Source: Thuidium tamariscinum (taxonomy: Eukaryota; Streptophyta; Bryopsida; Hypnales; Thuidiaceae). Taken from it: a stretch of DNA of 64,000 bases. This document shows, in pieces, positions 1 through 11,810 of this stretch (positions are counted from its first letter, which is position 1; each line of letters opens with the position of its first letter). A model generated the notes under the pieces. That model was not told the origin of the DNA, searched no databases, and was given only the letters and a program-made list of their open reading frames with translations. Location: the NCBI GenBank assembly GCA_947034885.2, contig OX344753.2:23700347-23764346 (forward strand), read 5' to 3'. A program made the translations under genes and the position numbers.

Positions 1-583
1 AACCTATATTTATTGTTTTAATACAATCATCATTTGGATTATTTTTTATATTGAAAAGGACATTCACATATTTTTACTTTTTAATATTATAGAAAAAATA
101 TTCAAATTACAACAAAAGAGTTCTTTTTTGCTCTATCATATGATTATATATATGTATGCAAATTTTTTCTATTCAATCACATTATTATTTATTGGAAATT
201 AGACCCCTTTTCTACCATTGAAAATCCTCATAGGTTGACATCTGAACTTCAATTGGAACTTTAGTAAAAAAAAATTTGATTTTTTGATGATAAGAAAAAT
301 ACTACACTTAATATGACTTGAAGTAATAATCAAAAGGGACTAAATTACCTATAGTTAATGAATTAGTATTTTAAAAAATAGTCAAAAGAACTTATATTGC
401 AAATTTCACTACAACTAATCCCTTTTTGGTACCTTTGAGTGTGATTTGACGCTCATGATAAATTGTAGAAATTAGCATGTTCCAATTTGTGACTTTGGAG
501 TGAGGACCAATTTTTCCCTTCCATGCACATCTTTGGTTTAAACATAAAACATTAGTAGATAGTCTTCAAGTACATTTTGCCAT
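1..583. repeat. Dispersed AT-rich repeat, copy 1
   Basis: No gene is visible. The first ~460 bases share long stretches with about 56150-56660 (for example the run around TCATCATTTGGATTATTTT and the later TCAATCACATTATTATTTATT), in the same orientation and with many substitutions. This is an old dispersed repeat of unknown class. No termini were recognised. Confidence 0.6.
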
Positions 584-819
584 CACTACAAAAAATTGGG
601 GGTATAAATGACTGTGCAAGAATGATTGTTTGTCCGGTTTCACTAAAGAATGACTGGTGCTTCTATAATTGCACCAACTCTGCCCTCTCTACAATTTCAA
701 ACTCATTCTGTAGTCATGCTTATAACTCGAGGATGGAGAAAAGATGAAATTAGATATTGAACATTAGTAGGAATTCATTTAAAATGTCATTGACTAATTG
801 CTTGTCATAAACTATGACT

Positions 820-1320
820 ACTACTTATTATTAAATGACTTTGAGATGACTAAAAGGTTTCAAATAGGCCATGATGCAATTTTTTGCACTAAAGATGGGT
901 AGGGCACTAAGTTGACATGGATGGTAGTCATTTTTTAATTACTAATCAATGATTGTGTTTAACTACTATGCGACTCTAAAATGATTGCAAAGTCCAAAAT
1001 TGGCTAGAGTGTAATTTTTTGCACTAAAAAAGGTTAGGGCACCAAATTGACATGGATGGTTGTCATTTTTTAATTACTAATCAATGATTGTGTTTAACTA
1101 CTTTGCGACTTTAAAATGACTGCAAAGTCCCAAATAGGCTAGGGTATAATTTTTTGCACTAAAAAAGGTTAGGGCATTAAACTGATATGGATAGTATTCA
1201 TTTTTGAATTACTAAAATCTGACTATGTTTTATTACTCTATGGCTTTAAAATGACTACAAGGTCTTCATTAGACCATAGTACAGTACAATGTTTTGCACT
1301 AAAAACAAATAGGGCACTGA
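820..1320. repeat. Degenerate ~135-bp tandem repeat inside the CACTA element
   Basis: About four copies of a unit follow one another. Each contains TTTTGCACTAAA (GCACT near 887, 1021, 1156 and 1296), then a 'tagggcac..a' motif, then ATGACT(G/A)CAAGGTC. Spacing is 134, 135 and 140 bases. Such arrays are common next to the ends of CACTA elements. Confidence 0.75.
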
Positions 1321-2344
1321 GCTAATATAGACAATACTATTTCAAGGAAAATTGTAGCTTTCAAAGGGGCTAATTTCCTTCCAAGAGTTCCCTTTCAAGG
1401 GGATTTGCAGCCCTTTTAAACAACAATGATCACTAATCATCATCAATGATGACTAGTGATTTATTAAAAAATAATTAAAAATAATTAAATTTTAAAACTA
1501 AAAAACTTAAAATTTATTTTAAAAAATACTAAAAATACTAATGATAAATTTTAAATTAAAAAATTTAAGAACTTATAATCTTGAAAATATCATGTTGATG
1601 TAGAAGCATTAATCCTACATCAGATTTGAATTTCCATGATTTTTTAACTTTTAATATAAAGTTTTTAAAAATATTTTTTTAATATTATAAAAATCATTTC
1701 ATTTTTACTATTCCCACAATCTTATAATTTCAAGCACTCCCATTCACTAGCCTAAAAAATAGATTTCATTTAAATTTTTTTTTTGACTTGGTTATCTTGT
1801 TTTTCTTCACAATTCCTTCAAGGGCTGAAATTTTTCGTAATGTTTGTTCTTAAATTTCTATAATATGACTGTGCTTTACTACAACGTGACTCTAAAATGA
1901 CTAAAAGGTTGAAAATGACTACAAGGTCCCAAATAGACCATGGTGCAAATATATTTATAAATTTTGATTTAAGGCTCAAAATCTAAAACGGATTTTTGGA
2001 AATGAAAGTAGAATTGATTTCCTAATCTTTGTAAGTTTAAAGTTTTTTGAAAAAAATTGATTTGCTATGTGTAAATGAGGTCTAAAATTTTACTCGTAAC
2101 ATAATTCCGGCATTTTATATATCCCACTGCTTTGTCTTGCGTCTTTCTATACCTTTAGTATAAAGGTCTTGTCATTTCATTCCTTCTTATTCTCATTTTA
2201 AGAGGCTTTAGAAGCCATATCGCACATGTGCTAAATGTAATGTATGATGTATAAAATATTTTATATGGCAAATTGTGTATGGTGTATTGGATGTGGTGTA
2301 TGGCTTACTGTATATAGTATAGTACTATGGAGCTTTGAATGTAC

Positions 2345-2600
2345 TATACATGACTCTGACATGGATGTTCATGTTAGTAGTGCTTTGATTGTATCACAAC
2401 TACATAATGACTTTAAAATGACTTCTATATGACTCTAACGTGGATGTCCACATCAGCAGTATTTTGATTGTATTGCAACTACAAAATGACTTAAAAATGA
2501 CTTCTATATAACTCTAATGTGGATGTCCATGTTAGTAATGATTTGATTGTATCACAACTACAAAATGACTACTTCATAGGTTGATGTGGATGTCCATGTT
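2345..2600. repeat. ~83-bp tandem repeat, three copies, inside the CACTA element
   Basis: Three copies of a unit built from ATGACTCTAACGTGGATGTC, TTTGATTGTATCACAACTAC and AAAATGACTT occur in a row. They differ by a few substitutions. The unit carries the same ATGACT motif as the element ends. Confidence 0.75.
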
Positions 2601-2756
2601 TGCAAAATTTTCTTAAAAAATAGGCAGCTATCCCAACTTTAAAAGAAATTGTTTGTCCACCTCATCTACCATGTAGACTTTGTCATCTTTTTTCATCTAA
2701 GGCCAAAAATGTATGGTGATAATAGAATCGCAATCATTTAAAGAATGACTTGTCCA

Positions 2757-3485
2757 GGGTGAATCCAAGAAACACTTGTATCATTTGTTGCGTTTTACTA
2801 CAATACTCATGACTTTTTCTAGAGTACTTTAAAATTAAAAAATTAATTTGAAAAAAATTTGAAAATATAAACAATGTATAGACCTCTAAGATGAAGGTTT
2901 TCACCGAAGGAAATTGATAGAAAAATTCTCTAAGTAGGAGAATTTAAAAAACGCCAAACCTCAAGAAAATACATACATTCATGTTTTAATTCGGAAAAAA
3001 TAGTAAAAATAAGTAAATACAAAAAAAAAGTGGTTGTTTGCAACAATTCTATGGAGATGGTCATTCACCAAAAGAAACACCAAAATAATATTTTATATGT
3101 TTCAAAATTCAAGCAGAAAGAAGCTCACTTTGTAGACTTCCACACCACATAAAAATAACTTTTTTCAAAATCCCTCATGTGGAAAGATGTAAATCTACTA
3201 GAAGACCATCTCATCCAAATTTCATCTCAAAATCATTAAAAAAAGGTACTCCTTAGTACTAAAAAACTCCAAATTCTCATTTGTGACATTTAATCACTAG
3301 TACTATTTTAGTATTAAACTATTTTTGAAAATTATGAAAAAATTATGTAAGGTGTATGATAGACATGAGTACCTTCTCTAGAAATCTTGAGTCATTTCAA
3401 GCAAAAATGCAAAAGTTATGGCCAAAAAACAAATCAGCACTTAGCTTGTGACAGAAAATAGTACACATGTTTCTTGCATTCACCC
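2757..3485. mobile_element. Nested TIR element of the GGGTGATTGCAAGAAACA family
   Basis: The left end is GGGTGAATCCAAGAAACACT. The right end read on the other strand is GGGTGAATGCAAGAAACATG. It is flanked by TCCA on both sides (2753-2756 and 3486-3489), suggesting a 4-bp target duplication. The interior matches the copy at 33809-34815 in reverse orientation (for example TTCTCTAAGTAGGAGAA and ATCTCAAAATCATTAAAAAA). It is inserted in the CACTA element, so it is younger than that insertion. No coding capacity. Confidence 0.75.
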
Positions 3486-3910
3486 TCCACTATGACTTCA
3501 GGAGCTCAAAGTCATTTTTCTGTCATTGTGGTCCAAAATGACTGTTTCCCAGTCATTTATACCCCCAATTTCTTCTAGTGCATGGGAATAGGGAGCCATA
3601 TCCAAATCATAGGGACAAACAATCATTTGACTTTATAATTATAAAAACCCATTGTATAGATATAACATATTATCAACCTTTTGAATTTGAATTTTTTTTT
3701 TCTCATAGCTCAATGCTCATGCATTTGCATTAGTTCTTGCTTGACCAAAAGGTACATTGTTGATTTTAAAAACTTGTAGAATACTTGTGTGAGTGTCTAA
3801 AATATGAAACAACTTCTTGTTGGTTTTTTCTCAAGGAGGCCAATATGCTTGATGAAAAATCATCATTTGGATTATCCATCAAGAAGGGGTACAAAAAATG
3901 GTGGCTTTAA

Positions 3911-4226
3911 ATCATTAGATGTTTTTTACGGCATAAATAAGACCGCAAGTTCTTTAGAGTTATTAGAACATGGAAGTGATGGGAACTTTGCTAAATCAGC
4001 AATCTGATGTAGTTAGGAGACTACCACATTAGTAAATATTATTTAATTATCTAATTAATATTTAAAAATATTTAAAAATACATATTATTATTATTTAATA
4101 AATTTGTGGGTTTATTAATTTTACATTTTTTGAATCATTTAATTTTTTGCCAACAATGTAGTGGTTCAAATTAAGGAAAACAATCCTAAAAGAATCTTAT
4201 AGAGGCCTCAAAAAACATCTAATGAT
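3911..4226. mobile_element. CATTAG-end MITE
   Basis: TCATTAGATGTTTTTTA at the left is matched on the other strand by ATCATTAGATGTTTTTTGAG at the right, giving imperfect terminal inverted repeats around a ~316-bp AT-rich interior. The right half resembles the element at 23207-23466. No reading frame of note. Confidence 0.65.
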
Positions 4227-5160
4227 TTCTTGACCTTCTCCCTTAGAGCATCTATATTCATGCTCAACAAATTTGACACGTTATATCTATTTTTGAAGAA
4301 TCCTTAAGAAACTTATCCCCTATCTTTGTTCACCAAATGTGCTTCATAAATAAGTAAGTCTAATCATCAAGTGACAAATAGGATAAAATTGATAAAATTT
4401 AGATTTAAAGAACCATTTTATGCCAAGATAGGATTGAGTGTCATGAGAATAATTTGAAGAACTCCAAGCACTTATCATCCATGTCTGGTCAGTGTTGCAC
4501 CTTTTGAGGGCTAGGATGCAAGATGCTTTTAGATTTTGAACCAAAGTGCTAAAAGCAAATGCAAGAGTGTACAATTAGAGAATCTTGGTATAAAGAATCA
4601 AGCAAATCAATGTTTATTTTTTAATAAAATGCCATTTAATATAGTAGTGCTTCAAATTTCAACGTTCATCCACATATTGAATAGAAAATATCATATTAGC
4701 ACTCACATATCACCAGCCCTATTTTTAACTTTTTGAGAAAGTGCCAAGATGGCGATCACTTCAAATTTGGTGAAGCATTGTATTTTTACATTCATCCATC
4801 TTTTGGACTTAAAAACACTTTTCCGTCATATTCATATACTTTTTCATCCAAATTTGCCAACTTCATCCATATTTTAAAGAGAACTAGAAAATTTTTGGTG
4901 AAAAAAGATTACTTTTCCTTGGCGAAAAAAAGACATTTATTTTGAAATGGTGCAATTTGGCCACATGGTGCCAAAAAAAAAAGAGGCTGCATATCACATG
5001 CCCATAATTATATTTTCATCCACAATATGACAATGTCATCCAAGATTTTTTTAATTTGAAATTTTCATTGAAAAACTTTGTGATTTGTTGCCATTTTTTA
5101 GCCACACTTTTTTTTCTGGTGCAATCTGGCACTATATGTCTGCAAAATAAAAAGCTCTGA
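4227..5160. other. AT-rich intergenic repeat sequence
   Basis: No gene seen. Part of it (about 4610-4800: CATTTAATATAGTAGTGCTTC, GAATAGAAAATATCA) is similar, in inverted orientation, to about 63400-63590, so it is another dispersed repeat. Short reading frames here show no recognisable protein. Confidence 0.5.
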
Positions 5161-5263
5161 TGCAAACTACTCCGTACTAAACACCAGTGTTGTTGGCTGG
5201 CTGGCTTGCTGGACCCGGAAGCTCACCTTGTTTGCTTGATTACATCTTGGAATCCTTACTTTC

Positions 5264-8200
5264 TTGTCTTCTTATTCACTTGCAGCAGCTTCTCCACTCG
5301 CACCGGGGATCACGAGCGTTCGCCTAGTTCGCAATCCGCATCTCCTCTCGCTTGCAAGTACGACTCTTCTATTTCACAAGGATGTTTCTCTTGCTGGAAT
5401 GGCTCTTTTCATCTTTACTTGCACATGTGGAATGTTTCGGAGTTTGTAGTTTTGAAAAGTGTGAGAATTTTTTCATTGTGATGGTGTGCTGAATTAGGTT
5501 TGGGGTGATGTTGATGATGAACGAGTTTGGCTAGGTTCGTCGGGTTTTGGAATGGGATAACAAGGCTTGCGCTGATTTTTAGGAATTGCAGGATGTGTGA
5601 GGGGAAGGGGACTGCAAGTTTTGGATGGGAGGACAATGCAGAATGAGAGTTGTTATGGTCCAAATTCTGCAGTGCCGAATCAGAGGTCTGTTCTCTTCTG
5701 GTTTTAGTTTTGGCCTGTGGATCAATGGCATTGCGCAGTTGAGAAAATTTGAGATTGTTGCTTTGAGGTTGTTAGGTCATTGTCGTTGGCTACTCCCCAT
5801 AGGCCCGAATTCGATCTTATATTTTTATTAGCAGTTTTGAAAAGTTCATGTGGGGATTTCTTATGTAATTTTTTACCAGTACATGCAATGTCCTCCACCG
5901 TTTTGCAGATTTCAATTTCATTTTTCACAATATGATCATTCGAATTGGTCATTTCAAACCATGAATTCTTAATCCTGTAGGGGTTAAGCACCCGAGGTGG
6001 GTGATTAATTGCGCCAGATTCTGGTGCATGACTTTTGTGCAGAATCGTTCCGGGATTATTGTGAAATTAGGGCTGAGCTTGCAATCTTCGGGCATGATCT
6101 CTCTTACAGTGGGTAGCTTGTCAATTATGATGTTTGAGCGGTTCTAAGTGACCTATTTATACACAGCGGGTTGTGTGTATGTCAATTTGTCAACTGCAGC
6201 TTATCACCTGTTTCTAAATTGATATGATTGCCTCCAGTTTGAGACGTTTGCATGCAGAAAACAGAGGCATGCTTGGCACACCGTATTATGTGTACGAAAG
6301 GATAATAAGGTCATAATAATTGGAGATGGGCAAGTCACATTGGGCAATGAAATTATCAAGCCAAATGTCTGGAAAGTCTGCAGGCTTGGAACAAATGTCA
6401 TCGGAGGATTTGCAGGTCCGTTGATGTTCTGTTGACTTGTCTGTGTGGTATGGTTGCAACTTTTCTACTTAAGTGGATCAGCTGTTTTTTTGTGTGTTTT
6501 TGGATAAGTAGAGCATTAGATCAACTTTCTTTGCGAAATTTAGTGTCAGTTTACAGAGGCCTTTGCTAGCAATGCAGTAGATACAGCTACAACAAGAGCG
6601 TGAATTAAGAAGCTTGAGGATACTATTTGCGTCACTGGAAGCATTTTAGGAGTGCGATTTGGGGATATTTGTAGAACTGTGGAGCTGTCCTTGGTTACAA
6701 CAGCCCTATCTGTGGAGATCAATTTTTATTGTCACTATGCGTGACTTCCTTATGCAATTTCAAAGTGGGAGGTTCTAGATCACTATAAATGACAGTCAAT
6801 ACTCTTATTTCCATTCAAAGATTAATGGCCATAGACATTTAGCCAAGTCATGATTATGACAATTGCTAACAAGTGTATAAATAGATGAGTTGCTGTTGGT
6901 AAGAGGCGTCAGTATAGGAGACGGGATGAGGTCCCCAACGGTTTTAGTATCCTCTTCCTTACTTGAGGATCTCTTTCGCTTGGGCTGTAGTTGCAAGGGC
7001 AGTTTATGACAATGAAAATTCTAACGATGAAAGGGATTTGTTTGTAGGTGGTACTGCTGATTCGTTTACCTTGTTTGAGAGACTCGAGTCTAAGCTTGAA
7101 GAACACTTTGGTATTTATCTTGCAAAAGTTTCAGTCTTACACGTTCATGTCAACCTTGGTTCAAGATTTTTTTTGGATGAGTAGGCATAAACCTAGCAAT
7201 GCACTGATATTATGTCATGCTCTTTTCATTGAAGATCATTTTACTTGTGTAGTTCCAAAGTGTGACGAGTTTATGAGATCAGGGAGACTTCATGTCTGGC
7301 CAAGAGGGTCATTCATCCTATGGAGAGTAATGTTAAAATAGCTGTATTGATTGCAGGCCAGGTATAAGATGTGCGAAGGATATGCTATTACGGCGTTCCT
7401 TATGTTTTATCGTTTACTGGTGCTAAACCCGTTTGGTCTGCATTTCTTACTCTGGAGTAGCCAGGGGATGGTGAAACTGGCACGTTGAATTTCTTTGACC
7501 TGGGGGATCTGATGGCAGCTGACGAGAGCTGCAGTGGAGCTCGCCAAAGCCTGGCGTACGGATAAGTTTCTCAGGCGTCTTGATGAATGACTCTTTTTAC
7601 GTACACTCCTTTGCTACCTGTTGTTCAATTTTCTTTGGATATCACTGATTATACTGTGTCTGTAATTTGGTGAAAGTGCACGCCTCCTAAATATGCCTTG
7701 AGTGGGTCTGGCTGCAGGCTGTGATGGTCGTTTCAGATGCTGAAATCTCTTGACTACCACTGGGAATGGAGATGTTTTAGAGCCCTGCGATGGTGTTATA
7801 GGTATGTAGACGCTCTTCTTGTTCCAGTGTGCTCTTGCATGCAAACTTTTGTGCGGTGTTAATTATTGCATTGTAATCTACTACATCCCATGAACCCTTG
7901 AAGGACCAAGGATTCATGGATGATAATGCTATTCATTTTGTGAAATATGTTTCAAATGGGGCCAAATTCTATATTACCAGGATTAATCCCTTAGTGCCTA
8001 AATCTTTTCTTAAATTTTTGCATATTTTTGCTTATATCTTTATAAATATGTATTGTTTACCTTAATTTCATCAAATTCATCATACAGAACGTGCTTTCTT
8101 TTTAAAGTCAAGCATTGGTTTGGATGAATGTGAAGTTTTATGGGCAAAAAAGCCCCTGGAAACTCTCTGTTCATCGTCCAGATTTTGGACGTCGGAGCGC

Positions 8201-8796
8201 TCAGGGATTTAGTGACGAACATTGCATGTGTTGGTAAAATGAAAGTCCTCATTTCACCTACTCAAAACTGCTGAAATCACGTTATTCAACCAATCCTGTA
8301 CTTTCCTGGTGATATCAAAGTAATCATGTTGAGGAGTATTGCTATGTATGTTTTAAACTTAAATTCTGCTTGGGTTATTCCAGGTATTGGGTCCGGAGGT
8401 TCATATGCCTCAGCAGCTGCAACGGCTCTTATTGATTTACCTGACTGGGTGCTAAAGCGATAGGTAATTGTGCTTGGCTGCTCGGAGGGGTTTAGGGTTA
8501 ATGTTTGTGGTTCTATTTTGTTCAATGGTGTTCATTTCCAAATTCAACTTATTTTTTACAAATCAGGGTCTCGAAAACTGACTGCGATGTTGATGGTTGG
8601 GGCTTGCAAACGTGGGTGGGGGTGGGGTTTGTGGGAATTTTCAGCCAAGAAAGCTTTGAAGATTGCGGCAGATTGTTGCATATACACAAACCACAGCTTC
8701 ACAGTTGAGCAAATCGACGTTCCTCAAAGGAGTTCGGAGGATGTGAAGCAGGGGGCCGTGCTATCTGTCTCAGAACCTTGTACTACAAACAATTAG
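5264..8796 (+). pseudogene. hslV: HslV-like (bacterial-type 20S proteasome) peptidase pseudogene, multi-exon
   Basis: HslV is the threonine peptidase chamber of HslUV; eukaryotic copies are mitochondrial. Six exon-like blocks in order: 6238-6415 ([20 protein letters not shown] ... [12 protein letters not shown]), 7048-7110 (GTADSFTLFERLESKLEEH), ~7514-7584 (LTRAAVELAKAWRTDKFLRR), 7718-7801 (SDAEIS, LTTTGNGDVLEP), 8394-8463 (IGSGGSYASAAATALIDLP), and 8645-8796 (AKKALKIAADCCIYTNHSFT). GIGSGG and the TNH motif are family hallmarks. Most junctions are GT-AG with compatible phases. A possible transit peptide exon (MSSYSLAAASPLAPG) starts at 5264; this is weak. Damage: no TT pair where the mature N-terminal catalytic Thr should be (HAWHTVLCV); one-base deletions near 7750 and 8446, each causing a stop; AT instead of AG before 7514; GA instead of GT after 7584. 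I call it a pseudogene with high confidence, unless the assembly has errors here. Confidence 0.88.
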
Positions 8797-9540
8797 GAGG
8801 GAGTTTTTTCTGATTGAGAGGTTCCCCGTTACGCTTCTGAATCCAATTTTGGTTTCGAAAAAAATGAAGTTCTGCACAATGCTGGATTTTGAAACCCTGT
8901 GAGCCACAACTGAATTGTGATATCATCCAGAGATAGCCTGTCAGTTTCTTTTCACCCTGTCAGTTTCTCTTCATGCCGAGGGTAGAGTCGACTAAAAGTG
9001 GATCCTTGGTTCCTTATATATTTGCAGGTCACACTCGTTGGCTCTGAGCGTCGATGAGAAGTTTTTAGTTAGCTTCTGTTGTAGACACCATCACAATTCT
9101 TTTGGGCCTTATACTTGGTTTACCTCGCTATCAGTGATTGAAGTTCGAGACATGATTCGATGCTGGCTCATCTAAGTTGGCTAATATTGTGTTACACGGT
9201 TGAAAGACGGTCCACCGTTCAACTGGTTTGGGACGTAATCCTTCCTCTTGCTTCTCTTCCCCACGGGAACGAGTCTTGTGAAGGTGCAATTTGGCACTGT
9301 ATGGCCGTGATAGGTTGTGAGCTTGCAAAGACGAATGATTGATGGTCAAAAATGTGAAAAGAATCATGGGCGCAACAACGCTTCATCTGATAATGGTGTC
9401 AATATCTTTGTATTACTTTTACAGCTCAGTTTCGTAGGCCGAGAACTTGTCCTTCAGAGACGGATCATGATAAACAAGCAGCTACACTTTGAGAGGCTCT
9501 GTCCATTGAAGCATTGGTGAGCTTTCAAGTAAGGTAGCAG
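8797..9540. other. Probable former 3' region of the HslV locus
   Basis: The base composition stays higher in GC than the surrounding repeats until about 9530, as for the rest of the HslV locus. Reading frames here match nothing I know. It is probably 3' untranslated or downstream sequence of the decayed gene. Confidence 0.35.
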
Positions 9541-10570
9541 AACCTAAAACCAGTCTGTTCCCACCTAGTTTTGCGTTTAAAATCAATCTGTTCACTTGGT
9601 GTGTTCGCCATTAGGTTGGTCAAAATCTGCCCATGAGCTTGGGTTCATGTTTTGCAGAGAATGGTTGTTGGTTCTTTGGAGCTTGGCTAACGATTATTAG
9701 GGTCCAAAGAGGCCATTTTGGGGGTGGATAAGGGCATGTTTCATGAGTGTGTTGTACGTAGCATTGTGTTAGGGGAGGATAGGTATTGTTAGTGGATAAA
9801 TTTGCCAAACTAACTCAAGGTCATTTATAATAGCTTGGGCTTCTTCTATGACCTAGAAGTGACCTAGAAGTAGAGCATCAATTGTCAATTTCAATCACAT
9901 TGGAAGCCATGTTGCTATTGAGATAGGATCCCTCCTAGTCCTTAAGGGATACTTTAGAATTAACTCTTTAATGCTTAGCAAAGTCAATACAATTTACTAT
10001 ATGAAAAATCTATATACAATGGGCTACAATGTAGTTGAGCACATGTTGAGCATAGTTAAGAAAAATCAAAATCAATCTTGCAACAACCTACCAATCTTCT
10101 TTACTTGCAATTCTTGAATGAGGAAGCAAGTGAATGTATTTCATACATGTGACTACACACCATCCTTGCCTTTCAAAAACTTTGGCTCCAATTGAACATA
10201 ATAGAATAAATTACCTTTTACTAAAAATAGCTAGGCAGAAGGCATCAAATTTGTAATAATGATATCCCACATGTCAATCAAAGATTTCATGAGTATTCAA
10301 ATTCACATAGTCTTACCCATAGTTCCTAGTGCTTGTTCATTTGGAGCTAAGCATATTGTATGTAGAATTTTTTGTAGTCAATTTTAGCTCCAGTAGGTGT
10401 TAAATTTTCTAATGTAGGTGGTTTAAGGGCCATCACCCTCTTTTGCAACATGACTAACTTTAAGTTGTAATTCATGATGTACAACCTATCTACATTGTAG
10501 GTGAAATTTACAACAAAAATTGGATGTTATCAAATTCATGACTTTGCTAAGTTTTTGGATACAAGGGAGA
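9541..10570. other. Intergenic, no gene seen
   Basis: The GC content falls from the HslV side to the transposon nest. No convincing frame, RNA gene or terminal repeat was seen. Confidence 0.5.
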
Positions 10571-10778
10571 TTGCAAGAAACACCCATTTATTGTATTTTA
10601 TTTTTGTAATACTTGTGATTATTTTTTTAATTATTTTAAAATTGAAAAAATATTTTTAAACTCAAAATAAACCATGTCCAATGTATACACCTTTAAGAAG
10701 ATTACATCCTAGGAAGATAAAGTATAGAAAAATTCTCTAAGTAGGAAAACTTAAAAAGTACTAAATCTCAAGAAAATA
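10571..10778. mobile_element. Left fragment of a GGGTGATTGCAAGAAACA-family TIR element
   Basis: GGGAGATTGCAAGAAACACC at the left edge matches the family terminus, and the following sequence matches the family interior (TTCTCTAAGTAGGA, CTCAAGAAAATA). The element is broken at 10778/10779 by the CATTAG-end MITE. Sequence after 21178 (gatactttgatgtcttcatt) resembles the expected continuation. Confidence 0.65.
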
Positions 10779-11040
10779 CATTAGAAGGGATTTGAGGGCA
10801 AGAGAAGCCCATTTCAAGATTGTTCCGTTGCGTGTTCCTTATGTTGTCTAAAAACTATAAACCAAACCTATTGCCTAAATTTTTTGAATTTTTTTTCAAA
10901 AAATTCAATTTTTTTTCAAAAACTCTAATAAATGTTAATAAACCTAATACTTATTTTCTTAAATTAAAAAATAATTTAAAATAATTATATTTTCTAACAT
11001 GGTAGTGTCTCTACTACATTAGGCTGTTAATGTGGCACAT

Positions 11041-11123
11041 TGTTATGACCAAGTCGTAATAGTTGGACTAACTACTAAGGGAGAGAGGTTGTAATGGGTA
11101 GTTATGAACCATGGCGGTTAGGT
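11041..11123 (+). repeat. 5' LTR, first part
   Basis: These 83 bases align without gaps to the first 83 bases of the 3' LTR (20811-20893), with a handful of substitutions. They end in GGT, the target of the CACTA insertion. Confidence 0.93.
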
Positions 11124-11159
11124 CACTACTAGAAGATGCATGTTTTATGACTGCAAAAT

Positions 11160-11810
11160 ATGACTGAAATGAGTCATAAAATCTCAAAATATGACTCATG
11201 CTAAAATCACTGTAGATGACGCGGGATATGACTGGGTCTAGTCATTACCGACGAGTCGTTTTGGACATGAGTCATATTTACTGTCATATACATTAGGGGG
11301 TATAATTAGCCATAATTAGCCATTTTTTGCCAACGTGGCGTATACATTGACTATCCTTAAAGGCTTGACTTTCTCTTGAGCTGCCCAAGCAAAAAAAAAT
11401 CCTACGTGGCATATGACTTGATGTAGTCATATTTTTTGTTGACATGGCATATGACTAGATAGAGTCATATTTTGGTAGACATGGCATATGACTTTGTGCT
11501 GTCATATTTTCTAATGATGTGAAAGGTGAGTCTTGTGAGTTATATTTTTGATGTTGTAGAAAATGACTTGTGGGTCATATTTTTTGTTGATGTAAAAAAT
11601 GACCCCTGTGAGTCATATTTTTTTTTAATTTAAAATATGACTTATGTGAGTCATATTTTTTGCTAATTTCAAAAATAACCCTTGTGAGTTGTATTTTTTG
11701 TTGATGTGAAATATGACTCATGTGAGTCATATTTTTGGATGATGTGAATTATGACTCATGTGAATCGTATTTTTGAATAATGTGATAATTCATATGGAAT
11801 GCTATTAATA
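11160..11810. repeat. CACTA subterminal motif array (left)
   Basis: Many copies of (T)ATGACTCATG and its complement AGTCATATTTTT in both orientations. In CACTA elements such subterminal arrays bind the transposition protein TnpA; here this is inferred from position and form only. A matching array lies at about 16770-17270. Confidence 0.75.

Larger units (their letters stand above)
584..3580. mobile_element. CACTA (En/Spm) DNA transposon, non-autonomous
   Basis: The left end reads CACTACAAAAAATTGGGGGT. The right end, read on the other strand, is CACTAGAAGAAATTGGGGGT, and both continue into ATAAATGACTG, giving ~31-bp terminal inverted repeats. The flanks are CAT (581-583) and CAT (3581-3583), the 3-bp target duplication expected of CACTA elements. 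The interior is full of ATGACT/AGTCAT motifs in both orientations, which resemble CACTA subterminal repeats. No transposase reading frame is visible, so it must have been moved in trans. A second TIR element is nested at 2757-3485. Confidence 0.9.
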
